Positions 45,909 to 55,616 of a stretch of DNA of 64,000 nt are shown here, one piece after another. This DNA comes from Mesorhizobium sp. J428 (GTDB taxonomy: Bacteria > Pseudomonadota > Alphaproteobacteria > Rhizobiales > Rhizobiaceae), in the NCBI RefSeq assembly GCF_024699925.1, contig NZ_JAJOMX010000004.1, positions 1 to 64,000 of the forward strand. Direction: 5' to 3'. The stretch's first letter is position 1, and each line of letters begins with the position of its first letter. The position numbers and the translations under genes were made by a program. The notes under the pieces are model-generated. The model saw only the letters and a list, made by a program, of their open reading frames with translations. It was not told the origin of the DNA and made no database searches.

Positions 45909-46649
45909 CACGATAGCCGGTGCGATGAAAACCCATCTCGCTCAAATATGCACGCCTGTGGGATGGAACAGCCACCTTCATAAGCGGCCACGCACGAAAA
46001 TAATCCGATCGGACAGCTGGTTTGTTCCGCCGCTTCAGGATCTGCCAGTACCGCTGCACATTGATTGGTGTCGGGTTGGGAACATCAGCGTAAGATTGAT
46101 ACATCCTCGGGTTCGACGAGCATCTCGATCCTGCGCGCGACGCCGGCGTCCGCCGAATGAGCCGCATCAAAGGATGCCAGCTCGACCCTTAGGGGCCAAC
46201 CAACTGCGCCTCTCGCTTGCCTCCTTTACCCATGTCCTGATCTGTGCCCTACGCCGCCTCGGCCTTGCCCAGACGCCGCTGGCCCGGGCCACCGAACCAT
46301 CCTCCTGGAACTCCTAAAGACCGGCGCACAGGTTCGCGTCTCGGAGCCCGCATCAAGGTGGCGATGGCGTCAGCTTGCCCCCTATGCCGACGTATTTGCC
46401 CTGGCGCATGCCCGAATACGCACCGCGCCCCCACTGACGTCTCCGGACTCCGGACCTGAACCTTTCCCGTAACCAGAACAGGAGACGTCGCCGAACAGAC
46501 ACCGCCGCTCAACGCGGCGCCGATGGCGCTTGTGCCCGAATGAGGCCAACCCTCCCTCGTCGTCCTGATAAAAACTATAAGGTGCCTGAACTCTCGACGC
46601 AGTGAGAGGATCGCGCTAGTGGGTCGAACTCAGCCAAGGCGAGCGCAGC
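45909..46649. other. Non-coding or degraded stretch
   Basis: No frame in these 740 bases gives a convincing protein on either strand, and no terminator hairpin with a T-run was seen after the carboxyltransferase. Probable relic DNA at the junction between the catabolic operon and the next cluster. Confidence 0.4.
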
Positions 46650-46830
46650 ATGCGAACACACAGCCTTCCTCAGCGGCGGCAAGCATTCGGTCCGTCCGCA
46701 CAAGCGGCGCAGATCCTACTGGCTACCAACACTGGCGCCGGCGACAAGGAGATCGAAAGGACCGTCGGCGCAAGCGGATCGACGATCTATCTTAGCAAGC
46801 GCCGCTCGGTTCTTTCCGTCAAAGAACGAC
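46650..46830 (+). pseudogene. IS630-like transposase N-terminal fragment
   Basis: QAAQILLATNTGAGDKEIERTVGASGSTIYLSKRR matches the helix-turn-helix start of IS630-type transposases (RA.ILL....G..D.eIA..VG.s..TVy..krRF). It stops where the convergent luciferase-family gene ends; the catalytic part is gone. Confidence 0.5.
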
Positions 46831-47306
46831 GCTGTCGACCCGCCCGAGCTTGCCACAGGCAAAGTCATAAGACAGGCGCAGGAGTTCGAGAACCGTTTCG
46901 ATCTCCACCTCGTTTCGGGGGCCGTAGACCATAACTGCGGTTGACGGATCATGCCGGCCGCCGCCATCGGATGCGGCTCCGCCCAGCCCAGATCGACGAT
47001 CTGCGGCACGGCCTCCTCCGGCAGCATCATGTGCAGGCTGCCGTCCTCCGGCGGATGGACATGGGCGAACTCATTGCCGATCATGAACGCCTTGCGGCAA
47101 CCGCGGCCGTGCCCGTGTTTGAGGCACAGCGCCTCGGCGCCCGGGACAGAGATCATCGAAGGCTGGCGCGTGACAAAAGGAAAATCGAAAGCCCTGTCCT
47201 TGAACGCCCGATGGAACCGTGCATCCGGGTTCTGGCTGATCTGCGTATGCGGGGCGCAAGGCGTGGTCTTGGGCCTTGGCCCCTCGCGTGGGGGTATCTT
47301 CAGCAC
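46819..47306 (-). pseudogene. Luciferase-fold (DUF5519-like) protein, one frameshift
   Basis: From GTG 47306 (GGAGG 8 bases upstream) the protein reads MLKIPPREGPRPKTTP, then EAFMIG-like KAFMIGNEFAHVHPPEDGSLHMMLP and WAEPHPMAAAG. Near 46955 the frame must shift to continue PSTAVMVYGPRNEVEIETVL to GRVDSVVL at 46819. The family is annotated from a fungal luciferase-related domain; its role in bacteria is unknown to me. It follows the QorB-like gene in a minus-strand run controlled, probably, by the HxlR regulator. Confidence 0.65.
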
Positions 47307-47329
47307 GACAGAGCCTCCGTAAGTGTCGT

Positions 47330-48223
47330 TTATCCCTGACCGATCAGAACGGCCTTCTTGGCAAGCAGAAAATCCCGCACCGACTGCCCGCCTTGGCCGG
47401 TCAGGTCTTGCACGTCGTTCGAGGTGACGTCCAGGTATCCTTCGGCGATGGCGACGTCGAAGGACGAGAAGACATCCGCTACGGAGTCTGGCATGCCCTT
47501 CTCTGTCATGGCGGCGACCAAGGCGTCCCGCGTGATCGGGACATAGGGGATCTCTTTCCCGGTGGCCTCGGACAAGATCACCGCAATTTCGGCCTGGCTG
47601 ACGGCCGCGGGCCCGGTGATATCGCGGACCGAGGAACCGGTCTCGGTCAATAGGGCCGCGGCAGCCGCGCGGGCGCAATCGGCACGGGTGACATAACCCG
47701 CCTTGCCGTCACCCGCCGCAGAATAAAGGGCGCCCGCGCCGACAGCTTGTTGGCCGTTCATCAGCAAGAGATCGGCGTAAAGGCAGTTCCGCAGGATCGT
47801 ATGGGAGATTCCGGTATCCTTGATTGACGCCTCGGTCTCGCGGTGGTACCTCGCAAATCCGATCGGGTTGCCCTCGTCCGGATTGGTGAGCGAGGTGTAG
47901 ACGATGTGCGAAACACCTGCCTCTTTGGCGGCGGCTACGGCATTGCTGTGCGCGGCGAAGCGTTTGCCCGGGGCAAGGTCGTCCGTCGAAATGATCAGCA
48001 GCCGTCCGCCGCCGGCGAAAGCCGGCCCAAGCGTGGCCGGGTCATTGAAGTCTCCCGCCCGGATCTCGACGCCGCGCGCCCCAAGCGCCTCGAGCTTCTC
48101 CGGCGAGCGCGTGACCGCGACAAGGGGTTCGGCCCCTTCCTCAAGAAGGGCTTCGATGACCTGGCTGCCGAGATGACCGGATGCGCCGGTCACGATGAAG
48201 GGGCCCTTGATGGTGTTGGACAT
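47330..48223 (-). CDS. QorB-like NAD(P)H:quinone oxidoreductase
   Basis: 297 residues from MSNTIKGPFIVTGASGHLGSQ. Rossmann loop TGASGHLG, LLIISTDDLAPGKRFAAHSNAVAAAKEAG and IVYTSLTNPDE follow the pattern of E. coli QorB (QOR2), an NmrA-like SDR that reduces quinones with NADPH. Active-site Tyr-Lys is absent as expected for this group. Downstream of the YgiD-like dioxygenase by 26 bases. Confidence 0.8.
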   Translation of the reverse strand: MSNTIKGPFIVTGASGHLGSQVIEALLEEGAEPLVAVTRSPEKLEALGARGVEIRAGDFNDPATLGPAFAGGGRLLIISTDDLAPGKRFAAHSNAVAAAKEAGVSHIVYTSLTNPDEGNPIGFARYHRETEASIKDTGISHTILRNCLYADLLLMNGQQAVGAGALYSAAGDGKAGYVTRADCARAAAAALLTETGSSVRDITGPAAVSQAEIAVILSEATGKEIPYVPITRDALVAAMTEKGMPDSVADVFSSFDVAIAEGYLDVTSNDVQDLTGQGGQSVRDFLLAKKAVLIGQG

Positions 48224-48249
48224 TTCGTGGTGTTCCTTTCCTTTTCCTG

Positions 48250-49062
48250 TCAACCGAACCGAAAGGCGCTTTCGACGGCACCAAGAACGTGATCATCCAG
48301 GGTTTTCCGGCCGATATCGGCGCCCGCCGCGCCGGCGATGACATGCAGCGGGATTAGGTGCTCTTCTCTGGGATGTGCATCGCGGCCGCCCGGGGCTTTG
48401 GACCAGTACGTCAGCCTGCGGTTTCGTTCCCCGGCATCCGGGCAGGTCACCGCCTCGGTCAGCCAGGCGTCGAACGTGCCGCCGACAGTGTCCCCCCGTG
48501 GTCCGCCGCGCAGGCTGCGCATCATCACACCCATGTTGTGATAGGTGTTGCCGCTGCCGATGATCAGCACGCCCTCGTCGCGCAGGGGCGCCAAGGCTTG
48601 ACCCAGCGCGATGTGGCGTCCGGGATCGAGATCGCTGGCAAGCGACAGTTGAACACAGGGGAAATCGGCATCGGGAAAGGCGACCTTGAGCGGCACGAAC
48701 GCGCCGTGGTCAAAGCCGCGCGCGGCGTCTTTCGCCGCCGGTAGACCGGCGGCACGGATCAGATGATGAACACGGTCGGCCAGCACAGGATCACCGGGGG
48801 CGGGCCAACTCAGTTCATAGGTGTGAGGCGGGAAACCGCCATAGTCGAACAGAAGCGGCGGGGCGGGGTTGGTCTGAACGGTGAACGCACGCTCCTCCCA
48901 ATGACCCGAGATCACCAAGAGCGCCTTCGGACGATCGGGCAACGTGCCGGGCAGGCTCTGCAGGAACTGGCGGTGCCGGTCCCATTCATCCGGCGGGTTC
49001 CAATCCATGAAAAAGCAGGGACCGCCTCCATGAGGGATGAACACCGTTGGCATGCGAGTCAT
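48250..49062 (-). CDS. Class III extradiol dioxygenase, YgiD/DODA-like
   Basis: 270 residues with the metal-site layout of 4,5-DOPA-extradiol-type enzymes: IPHGGGP at the N-terminus, VISGHWEE, RGFDHGAFVPL and GSGNTYHNMG. The family opens catechol rings using a non-haem metal. GGGAGGG lies upstream of the ATG. Neighbouring quinone reductase and DoxX-like genes suggest handling of catechols or quinones. Confidence 0.85.
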   Translation of the reverse strand: MTRMPTVFIPHGGGPCFFMDWNPPDEWDRHRQFLQSLPGTLPDRPKALLVISGHWEERAFTVQTNPAPPLLFDYGGFPPHTYELSWPAPGDPVLADRVHHLIRAAGLPAAKDAARGFDHGAFVPLKVAFPDADFPCVQLSLASDLDPGRHIALGQALAPLRDEGVLIIGSGNTYHNMGVMMRSLRGGPRGDTVGGTFDAWLTEAVTCPDAGERNRRLTYWSKAPGGRDAHPREEHLIPLHVIAGAAGADIGRKTLDDHVLGAVESAFRFG

Positions 49063-49134
49063 ATCTGATTGTCCCTCCCGGCCTGACGGAAATGCTGAAG
49101 TTCGAGGCGCAAGACTGTGCAGCCGGAGCGCCTG

Positions 49135-49541
49135 TCAGACCTGTTGTCCTCTCATCACATTGCCATGAGGCGATTTGACCGCGCGGACGCGGTTTTGTGT
49201 CAGGAAGGAAACCACAAGCGCGACCAGAGCCAAGAGAGCGGGGGGCCAGCCGGGATCGCCCGCGCTCACATGCGCCGATACCGCCAGAAGAAGGTGCCAG
49301 AACATCGCGGCATAAGCGAAGTCAGTCAGAAAAGCCGAGGGACGCCAGAGTATCACGATCGCGGCCACGATCTTCACAGCGGCAAGCGGCCAGATCAGGT
49401 AGGTCGGGTAGCCAAGCATGCTCTCTACATCCCCGTCACCATGTCATTGGCCGTGACGTAGAAGATCGCCCCTCCCAGATAGACCAGGGCGACGAACCCT
49501 GTTGCAATCCAATAAGTGATACGCACCGTCCTGTCGCTCAT
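49135..49541 (-). pseudogene. DoxX-like small membrane protein, one frameshift
   Basis: MSDRTVRITYWIATGFVALVYLGGAIFYVTANDMVTG is the first membrane segment; one G appears to be missing in the G-run near 49430, after which DVESMLGYPTYLIWPLAAVKIV gives the remaining three membrane helices to 49135. Restored length about 135 residues with four helices. DoxX-family proteins accompany redox and thiosulfate or quinone functions. First gene after the divergent HxlR regulator. Confidence 0.7.
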
Positions 49542-49656
49542 GCCATCTTCCCTTTGCTTGCGTTGAATGTTGCCCGCTTGGTCGAGAATAGTTGAGTTAC
49601 GGCGGAAATCAAAGTAGGAACGGAAAAGTAACTGCAGCAACAGGGAGTGGACACCG

Positions 49657-50058
49657 ATGCCCAAGACGCCGCCACAGTGCCCGATGGACTCGATCCTGCG
49701 TCTGCTCATGGGGCCGTGGACGACCTACATCATCTGGGTTCTGATTGACAAAGGGCCGCAACGATTCGGAGCGCTGAGACGCTCCGTGCCGGGGATATCG
49801 ACGCGAATGCTGACCGAACGCCTGCGGATGCTCCAAGGCGCCGGGGTCATATGGCGGGAACAGGCGGAGACGATCCCGCCTGCGGTGACCTATGGCTTGA
49901 CGCAGCGTGGTGACGACCTGCGAAGCGTTCTGGACTCGCTCGGAGAAATCGCGGATCGGTGGAAGGCTGAAGGGGTCTTTGAAGGGGCAATGGACCGGAT
50001 GCCGCTTAAAATGGGCAAACCCGGCAAGCGAGCCTTGTCTGCAAGCCCCGACGGGTGA
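49657..50058 (+). CDS. HxlR-family transcriptional regulator
   Basis: 133 residues. CPMDSILRLLMGPWTTYIIWVLIDKGPQRFGALRRSVPGISTRMLTERLRMLQGAGVI is the winged helix characteristic of HxlR (here cited by its blocks GPWTTYIIWVL and GISTRMLTERLR), followed by YGLTQRGDDL. Divergent from the DoxX-like/YgiD/QorB run, which it probably controls in response to an electrophile or quinone; the usual N-terminal sensing Cys is at CPMD. Confidence 0.85.
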   Translation: MPKTPPQCPMDSILRLLMGPWTTYIIWVLIDKGPQRFGALRRSVPGISTRMLTERLRMLQGAGVIWREQAETIPPAVTYGLTQRGDDLRSVLDSLGEIADRWKAEGVFEGAMDRMPLKMGKPGKRALSASPDG

Positions 50059-50252
50059 GGGGAAGCCAGGCAAGAGATCGTTCGTAAGTTGGCAATACCT
50101 CCGCTCGCTTGCCGCGATTGATCTCGGATGGGTGCCGGGGATGTCTCCCTCACTAGTCACTGCCAAGTGTCTATGTTTGCACGGGGCATGGCGGTTTGCC
50201 ACTTTCACTCGGCTGGGGCGGAGGCTCGCGTCGGTAAGGTTTCGGTGCGGGC

Positions 50253-50864
50253 TCAGGTCGGTTTCTCCCGTGCCTCCTGCAACGGTACGATATCCGATGG
50301 CTCTACGTCCGGGCGGTCGGCTTCGACCGCTTTCAACGGCTCGACAGGTGTCAATCCGGCAAGGCAGGCGCGCGCGAGTTCCTGATACTCGGCCGTTCCC
50401 CGTGTTTTCCACGCGACTTCATTCTCGGTGACTGCACGGATCACCTTGGCCGGTGATCCAACCACCATTGAGCGCGGCGGGATCACCATTTCACCCCGGA
50501 CAAACGCCTGCGCACCGACAATCGATTCCGCGCCGAGCTCCACACCGTCCATGATGACCGCGTTCATTCCGACAAGGGCGTTTCGACCGACGATGCAGCC
50601 ATGCAGGATCGCACCGTGGCCGATATGCCCGTCGGTTTCGACGACCGCTGCTCGGCCGGGAAAGGAATGAATGATGCAATTATCCTGTATATTGGCCCCG
50701 TCACCAATCTCGATCTTGCCAAAATCGCCTCGCAGGCTTGCTCCGGGTCCGATATAACAGCCATGACCGAGAACGACATTTCCTATGAGCACTGCCTGGG
50801 GATGAACGAACGTATCCTCGGGAACGACCGGCACAAATCCTTTGAAACTATAGCAATTCGCCAT
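50253..50864 (-). CDS. PaaY/gamma-carbonic-anhydrase-like hexapeptide-repeat protein
   Basis: 203 residues from [34 protein letters not shown] lies at good distance from this ATG, better than that for MESW four codons earlier. Left-handed beta-helix repeats run through [31 protein letters not shown] and [12 protein letters not shown], with His residues for metal. PaaY members act as thioesterases or accessory proteins in phenylacetate and carnitine pathways. Divergent from the thiolase gene, sharing the operators at 50996 and 51080. Confidence 0.85.
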   Translation of the reverse strand: MANCYSFKGFVPVVPEDTFVHPQAVLIGNVVLGHGCYIGPGASLRGDFGKIEIGDGANIQDNCIIHSFPGRAAVVETDGHIGHGAILHGCIVGRNALVGMNAVIMDGVELGAESIVGAQAFVRGEMVIPPRSMVVGSPAKVIRAVTENEVAWKTRGTAEYQELARACLAGLTPVEPLKAVEADRPDVEPSDIVPLQEAREKPT

Positions 50865-50995
50865 CCAGCTCTCCATTTCTCGTCGCGGGCGTCCGTAGTT
50901 GCGGGAACCAAACGCGCATCTTCCCAAAATCCCCCGAGCAACGATTTTCCCGGAAACTTGCACGCTCAACTGTTTAAGACGCCCTGCTGAACGAT

Positions 50996-51011
50996 TCAAA
51001 CACATGTTAGA
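50996..51011. promoter_or_regulatory. Candidate TetR operator, thiolase promoter site 1
   Basis: TCAAACACATGTTAGA; two mismatches from the consensus palindrome. Lies between paaY-like and thiolase genes. Confidence 0.6.
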
Positions 51012-51079
51012 AAACCGGGCAAGTAAACATCACCCACGCAGGGGCGATGTTGACAGGCGTCCGTTCCAGGGTGTTAAAA

Positions 51080-51095
51080 TCTAACAACTGGTAGA
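51080..51095. promoter_or_regulatory. Candidate TetR operator, thiolase promoter site 2
   Basis: TCTAACAACTGGTAGA, 84 bases after the start of site 1 and 54 before the thiolase ATG; eight helical turns apart would allow paired binding. Confidence 0.55.
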
Positions 51096-51148
51096 AAATG
51101 GTCCGGCATCGGCGTTGGAACGTGGCGGATGGAAAGCGGGAGAGAGAC

Positions 51149-52334
51149 ATGAACGGCAAAGCCTATGTCACAGGCGTTGGAATGGTGGCCTTTCAGAAAC
51201 CGGGCAAGTCTGAAAGCTACGACGTGATGGCTGCGAAGGCGGCGCGCACGGCGCTGGAGGACGCCGGACTCGACTACGACAAGGTTCAGCAGGCCTATGC
51301 CGGCTATGTCTATGGCGACAGCACCTGCGGCCAGCGCGCGCTCTACCGGGTTGGGATGACCGGAATACCCGTCATCAACGTCAACAACAACTGCTCGACC
51401 GGCTCGACCGCGCTGTTCCTGGCGCGCCAGGCGGTCGAAAGCGGCGCGGTGGACTGTGCTCTGGCGCTGGGTTTCGAACAGATGCAACCCGGCGCCATCG
51501 GCGCGATGTTCAGCGATCGGGTCAGCCCTTTTGCGGCCTTTGACGAAGAAACCGACAACCTGGTGGGCAATGCCGAGGTCCCGCTTGCGCTGCGGTATTT
51601 CGGTGGTGCGGGCAAAGCGCATATGGAAGAGTTCGGCACCACGCTGGAGACCTTCGCCAAGATCCGCGCCAAGGCCAGTCGGCATGCGGCCAAGAACCCG
51701 GTTGCCCTGTTCCGGCAGGAAGTGACGCCGGAAGACGTCATGGCGGCTCAGGTCGTCTGGCCCGGCGTGATGACCAAGCTGATGGCCTGCCCGCCGACCT
51801 GTGGCGCGGCCGCGGTAATCATCTGTTCCAAGGAATTTGCAGATAAGCACGGTCTCGACAGTTCGGTCCGCATTGCAGCGCAGGCCATGACAACGGACGG
51901 CCGGGAAACCTTCAACGCCCATGACATGCGTGAGGTCGTCGGGGTACTCGATGGCCAGGCGCGCTGCCGATCAAGTCTACGAGGCCGCCGGCATCGGCCC
52001 CGACGATGTGGACGTCGTCGAACTGCACGACTGCTTTGCCCATAACGAGCTGATCACCTACGAAGCGCTTGGCCTCTGCGGGCGCGGTGAGGCTGCGAAG
52101 TTTGTCGATGATGGCGACAACACCTATGGCGGCAAATACGTGACCAACCCGTCGGGCGGTCTGTTGTCCAAGGGCCATCCGCTTGGGGCGACCGGCCTTG
52201 CCCAATGCACCGAGCTTGTCCAGCAGTTGCGTGGTCAGGCCGAGGCGCGCCAGGTCGACGGCGCGCGCCTGGCGCTTCAGCACAATCTGGGCCTCGGCGG
52301 TGCCTGTGTGACCACACTTTATGAAAAAGCCTGA
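51149..52334 (+). pseudogene. Thiolase (SCP2/lipid-transfer type), one frameshift
   Basis: From MNGKAYVTGVGMVAFQ; nucleophile in NVNNNCSTGSTALF, then a shift at the GGGG run near 51942 (one G too many or too few) after HDMREVVG, resuming as [16 protein letters not shown] to [13 protein letters not shown] and [15 protein letters not shown]. Restored length about 395 residues. SCP2-type thiolases cleave branched 3-ketoacyl-CoAs. Preceded by two candidate operators and followed 22 bases later by an SDR gene, a minimal dehydrogenase-thiolase pair. Confidence 0.82.
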
Positions 52335-52355
52335 CGAACTGAACCGGGAGGAGAG

Positions 52356-53189
52356 ATGATGACTGGTAAACTCGACGGCCGCGTTGTCCTGGTTTCCGGT
52401 TCGGGCCGGGGCATCGGACGCGAAATCGCGCTGAAGCTGGCATCAGAAGGCGCGCGCGTTGTGGTGAACGATCTCGACGTCGACCCGGCCAACGAAACCG
52501 CCGAGGCGGTCCGCGCCGCCGGGGGCGAGGCCGTGGTCTGCGCCGGAAGCGTGACAGAGGACGGCTTTGCAGAGCGTTTCATCAAGACGGGCATGGACAG
52601 CTTTGGCGGGCTGGACATCATCGTGAACAACGCAGGCTACACCTGGGACAGCGTCGTTCAGAAGATGACGGATGAACAGTGGCAGGCGATCATCGACGTT
52701 CACCTGACCGCGCCCTTCAGGATCCTGCGCGCCGCCCAGCCGGTGATCAGCGCCAAGGCCAAGGAAGAGGCGGCCGCCGGGCAGGAGGTGTTCCGCAAGG
52801 TGGTGAACATCTCCTCGATCGCCGGCACTGGAGGCAATGCCGGCCAGATCAACTATTCCGCCGCCAAGGCCGGAATCCTGGGCATGACCCGGACAATGGC
52901 GAAGGAATGGGGGCGCTACAAAGTGAACGTCAACGCAGTGGCCTTTGGACCGATCCGCACCCGTCTGACCGAGGGCAGCGCCGACGGCGGCAACACGATC
53001 ACGGTCGGGAACAGGGACATCAAGGTCGGCGTCAACCCGGACCTGCTCAGCCAAATGGAGCGGATGATCCCGCTGGGCCGGGTCGGCACGCCCGAAGAAG
53101 CGGCTGGTGCCGTCTATCTTTTCTGCTCGCCCGAATCGAACTTCATCTCGGGCCAGTATGTGATCTGCGGGGGCGGCTTCACCATCTGA
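52356..53189 (+). CDS. Short-chain dehydrogenase (3-hydroxyacyl-CoA dehydrogenase-like)
   Basis: 277 residues; SGSGRGIG cofactor loop at about 13-20, VNNAGY, and YSAAKAG active site are complete. The tail with VICGGGFTI is typical of FabG/HSD10-like enzymes and of hydroxyacyl dehydrogenases adjacent to SCP2 thiolases. GGGAGGAGAG precedes the ATG pair (52356 or 52359). Likely converts the hydroxyacyl-CoA to the ketoacyl-CoA used by the preceding thiolase. Confidence 0.87.
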   Translation: MMTGKLDGRVVLVSGSGRGIGREIALKLASEGARVVVNDLDVDPANETAEAVRAAGGEAVVCAGSVTEDGFAERFIKTGMDSFGGLDIIVNNAGYTWDSVVQKMTDEQWQAIIDVHLTAPFRILRAAQPVISAKAKEEAAAGQEVFRKVVNISSIAGTGGNAGQINYSAAKAGILGMTRTMAKEWGRYKVNVNAVAFGPIRTRLTEGSADGGNTITVGNRDIKVGVNPDLLSQMERMIPLGRVGTPEEAAGAVYLFCSPESNFISGQYVICGGGFTI

Positions 53190-53329
53190 CCTATGCGGTC
53201 GCAAGCCCGCATGGCGGGGTCTGAACACCGCCGACATTGTGGCCGGGCGGTGCGCATATCGGCTATTTCCTTGAAAGGCTGATGCAAAATAAGCCCTTGA
53301 AGCACGGTTGACACTTCCTTGGAAATAAC

Positions 53330-53345
53330 CTAACAAGTGTTAGTT
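53330..53345. promoter_or_regulatory. Candidate TetR operator upstream of the second TetR gene
   Basis: CCTAACAAGTGTTAGT, with an uninterrupted CTAAC-N4-GTTAG core, about 30 bases before the TetR start; suits autoregulation of this repressor and its carboxylase operon. Confidence 0.65.
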
Positions 53346-53373
53346 ATGCAGGGGGCTTGAGCTGGATCCTTCC

Positions 53374-54006
53374 GTGGCCGAACGCGCTTCAAGAACAGTT
53401 TCAGTTGCTTCCATTCGCAGCCCAGTCGGGCGCGACGGCATACTGGATGTCGCGGCGCGGCTTTTTCGCGAACAGGGCTATGGCCCGGTTTCGCTCAGAA
53501 AGATCGCCGAGGCGGCGGGCATCAAGGCGGGCAGCATCTATTATCATTTCGGCTCTAAGGACGAGATTGTCGTGGCCATTCTGGATGCGGGTATCAGGGC
53601 CGTCCACGAAAAGATGCGCCAAGCTGTTTTGGGGCATCCCGATGACTCCGTTGCCGCCGCCATTCTGCGGGCCGCGATCAGGGCACATCTGCGCGCGTTG
53701 CTGGATGTCAGTGACTACTCTTCGGCCAATGTGCGGATTTTCGGGCAGGTGCCGCAATCCGTTCGGGATGCCAATCTGCCTACGCGCCGGGCCTATGAGG
53801 CCGAGTGGGACAATTTGCTCACCCGGCTTCAGAACAACGGAGCCTTGCGGCGCAACGTCGATATCCGCCGGCTGCGCCTGATGCTTATCGGCGCGCTGAA
53901 TGCAACGCTGGAGTGGTTCGACCCCCAACGCGGCAGCGTCGAGGCACTGGCCTCGGCATATGCCGACGTCTTTCTCAATGGAATACTGGAACAGCGGGAA
54001 GTCTGA
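53374..54006 (+). CDS. TetR-family regulator (AtuR/LiuR-like by context)
   Basis: 210 residues from a GTG start (MAERASRTVSVASIRSPV). The DNA-binding part has VSLRKIAEAAGIKAGSIYYHFGSKDEIV at about 38-65, very like both halves of the tandem regulator at 18049. The C-terminal WFDPQRGSVEALASAYADVFLNGIL is the shared ligand domain. Acyl-CoA esters are common inducers for such repressors. It is the first gene of an operon with carboxylase set 3, 2 bases before the carboxyltransferase ATG. Confidence 0.87.
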   Translation: MAERASRTVSVASIRSPVGRDGILDVAARLFREQGYGPVSLRKIAEAAGIKAGSIYYHFGSKDEIVVAILDAGIRAVHEKMRQAVLGHPDDSVAAAILRAAIRAHLRALLDVSDYSSANVRIFGQVPQSVRDANLPTRRAYEAEWDNLLTRLQNNGALRRNVDIRRLRLMLIGALNATLEWFDPQRGSVEALASAYADVFLNGILEQREV

Positions 54007-54008
54007 TT

Positions 54009-55607
54009 ATGGCTGAACTCACGTCGGCCGTATTGGCCGGCTCGGAAACCTTCAGAGGCAATCACGCTGCACAGACAGCCCGCGTCGAGACATTGCGTGC
54101 GCGGATCGCCGCAGCAACCGCAGGCGGGCGCCCCGACATGGTCGAACGCCACCGCAGTCGCGGCAAGCTTCTGGTCCGCGAACGAATCGACCTGCTGGTG
54201 GATCCAGGCACCGCCTTCATGGAGCTTTCTTCGCTGGCGGCCTACGGACAATACGGCGGAGACGTGCCCGGCGCTGGGATTGTCACGGGCATTGGCATCG
54301 TACACGGCCTGCCTTGCATGGTGATCGCCAACGACGCCACGGTAAAAGGCGGCTCCTTCTATCACGAAACCGTCAAGAAACACATCCGCGCGCAGGAGAT
54401 CGCGGCAGAAAACCGCCTGCCCTGTCTTTACCTCGTCGATTGCGGCGGCGCCTATCTGCCCGAGCAGGACAGGGTCTTCCCCGATGCCCGTCATTTCGGC
54501 AATTCCTTTTACCGCCAGACCAATATGTCGGCCTCCGGCCTGCCGCAGATCTCGGCCGTCTTCGGCGGCTGCACGGCGGGAGGTGCCTACATTCCGGCGC
54601 TCTCGGACGAGGTCATCATGGTCCGCGGCAATGCGCGCATCCATCTTGGCGGCCCTTCCATCGTCAAGGTGGCGATCAATGAAGAGGTGGACGGCGAAAC
54701 GCTGGGCGGGGCCGAGATGCATACCCGCATCTCGGGCGTCAACGACCATCTGGCCGAAGACGAATATCATGCGCTGGCGCTGATGCGCGACATCGTCGGC
54801 AATCTGGGCCTCACGCGACCGATGGCCCCGGATGCACCCGCCGCCGCGCCCCTGCACGATCCCGAAGAGCTGTTGGGGGTTATCAGCGCCGACCGCAAGC
54901 AGCCCTATGATGTACGAGAGCTTCTGCTGCGCATCATCGATGCGGGCGAGCTCCGCGAATTCAAGCCGAACTGGGGCGAGACGCTTGTCTGCGGCACCGC
55001 CCGCGTCCACGGCTACCGCGTCGGAATCCTCGGCAACAACGGCGCGCTGCTCTCCGACAGCTCGCTCAAGGGCGCGCAGTTCGTGTCGATGTGCGACCAG
55101 CGCAACATTCCGCTTCTGTTCCTGCACAACATTTCCGGCTTCATGGTCGGCACCGAGGCCGAGCGCGGCGGCATCGCCAAGGATAGCGCCAAGCTGGTCT
55201 ACGCCATGTCGGTGGCCAAGGTGCCCCGGCTGTCGGTAATTGTGGGCGGATCCTACGGGGCCGGCAACTACGGTATGTGCGGCCGGGGGTTTGCGCCGCG
55301 CTTTCTCTTCGCCTGGCCCACAGCGGAGTTGGCCACCATGTCGGCCGACATCGCCTCGAATGTGATGCAGGAACTGCGCCGCGGGAAGGGCGGAGACCCG
55401 GCGAAGGTGCAGGCCGATCTGGAACGCATCGTGGCCGAGGTGCGCGCGCAATATGCCAAACAGTCCGACCCCTATTACGCCACATCGCGGCTCTGGGACG
55501 ATGGCCTGATCGAGCCTGGCCAGACTCGCGACATCCTGGGCCTGTGCCTGGCCATAGTGACCTCGGTTCCGGACACGGGGCGTCACACGCCCGTCTTCAG
55601 AATGTAA
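54009..55607 (+). CDS. Acyl-CoA carboxylase carboxyltransferase subunit, set 3 (MCC-beta/LiuB-like)
   Basis: 532 residues, MAELTSAVLAGSETFRGNHA. SAVFGGCTAGGAYIPALSDEV and GGSYGAGNYGMCGRGFAPR form the two oxyanion regions; FMELSSLAAYGQYGGDVPG near residue 75. The FGGCTAGGAY and MSADIASNV variants resemble 3-methylcrotonyl-CoA carboxylase beta subunits. Operon order carboxyltransferase-hydratase-carboxylase/BCCP-dehydrogenase is that of the liu locus apart from the missing HMG-CoA lyase. Confidence 0.88.
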   Translation: MAELTSAVLAGSETFRGNHAAQTARVETLRARIAAATAGGRPDMVERHRSRGKLLVRERIDLLVDPGTAFMELSSLAAYGQYGGDVPGAGIVTGIGIVHGLPCMVIANDATVKGGSFYHETVKKHIRAQEIAAENRLPCLYLVDCGGAYLPEQDRVFPDARHFGNSFYRQTNMSASGLPQISAVFGGCTAGGAYIPALSDEVIMVRGNARIHLGGPSIVKVAINEEVDGETLGGAEMHTRISGVNDHLAEDEYHALALMRDIVGNLGLTRPMAPDAPAAAPLHDPEELLGVISADRKQPYDVRELLLRIIDAGELREFKPNWGETLVCGTARVHGYRVGILGNNGALLSDSSLKGAQFVSMCDQRNIPLLFLHNISGFMVGTEAERGGIAKDSAKLVYAMSVAKVPRLSVIVGGSYGAGNYGMCGRGFAPRFLFAWPTAELATMSADIASNVMQELRRGKGGDPAKVQADLERIVAEVRAQYAKQSDPYYATSRLWDDGLIEPGQTRDILGLCLAIVTSVPDTGRHTPVFRM

Positions 55608-55616
55608 GGATAGGCA

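Noticed and set aside
45909..46640. Short frames on both strands as small genes
   Set aside because: None has a recognisable motif, a good start site or codon use like the neighbours.
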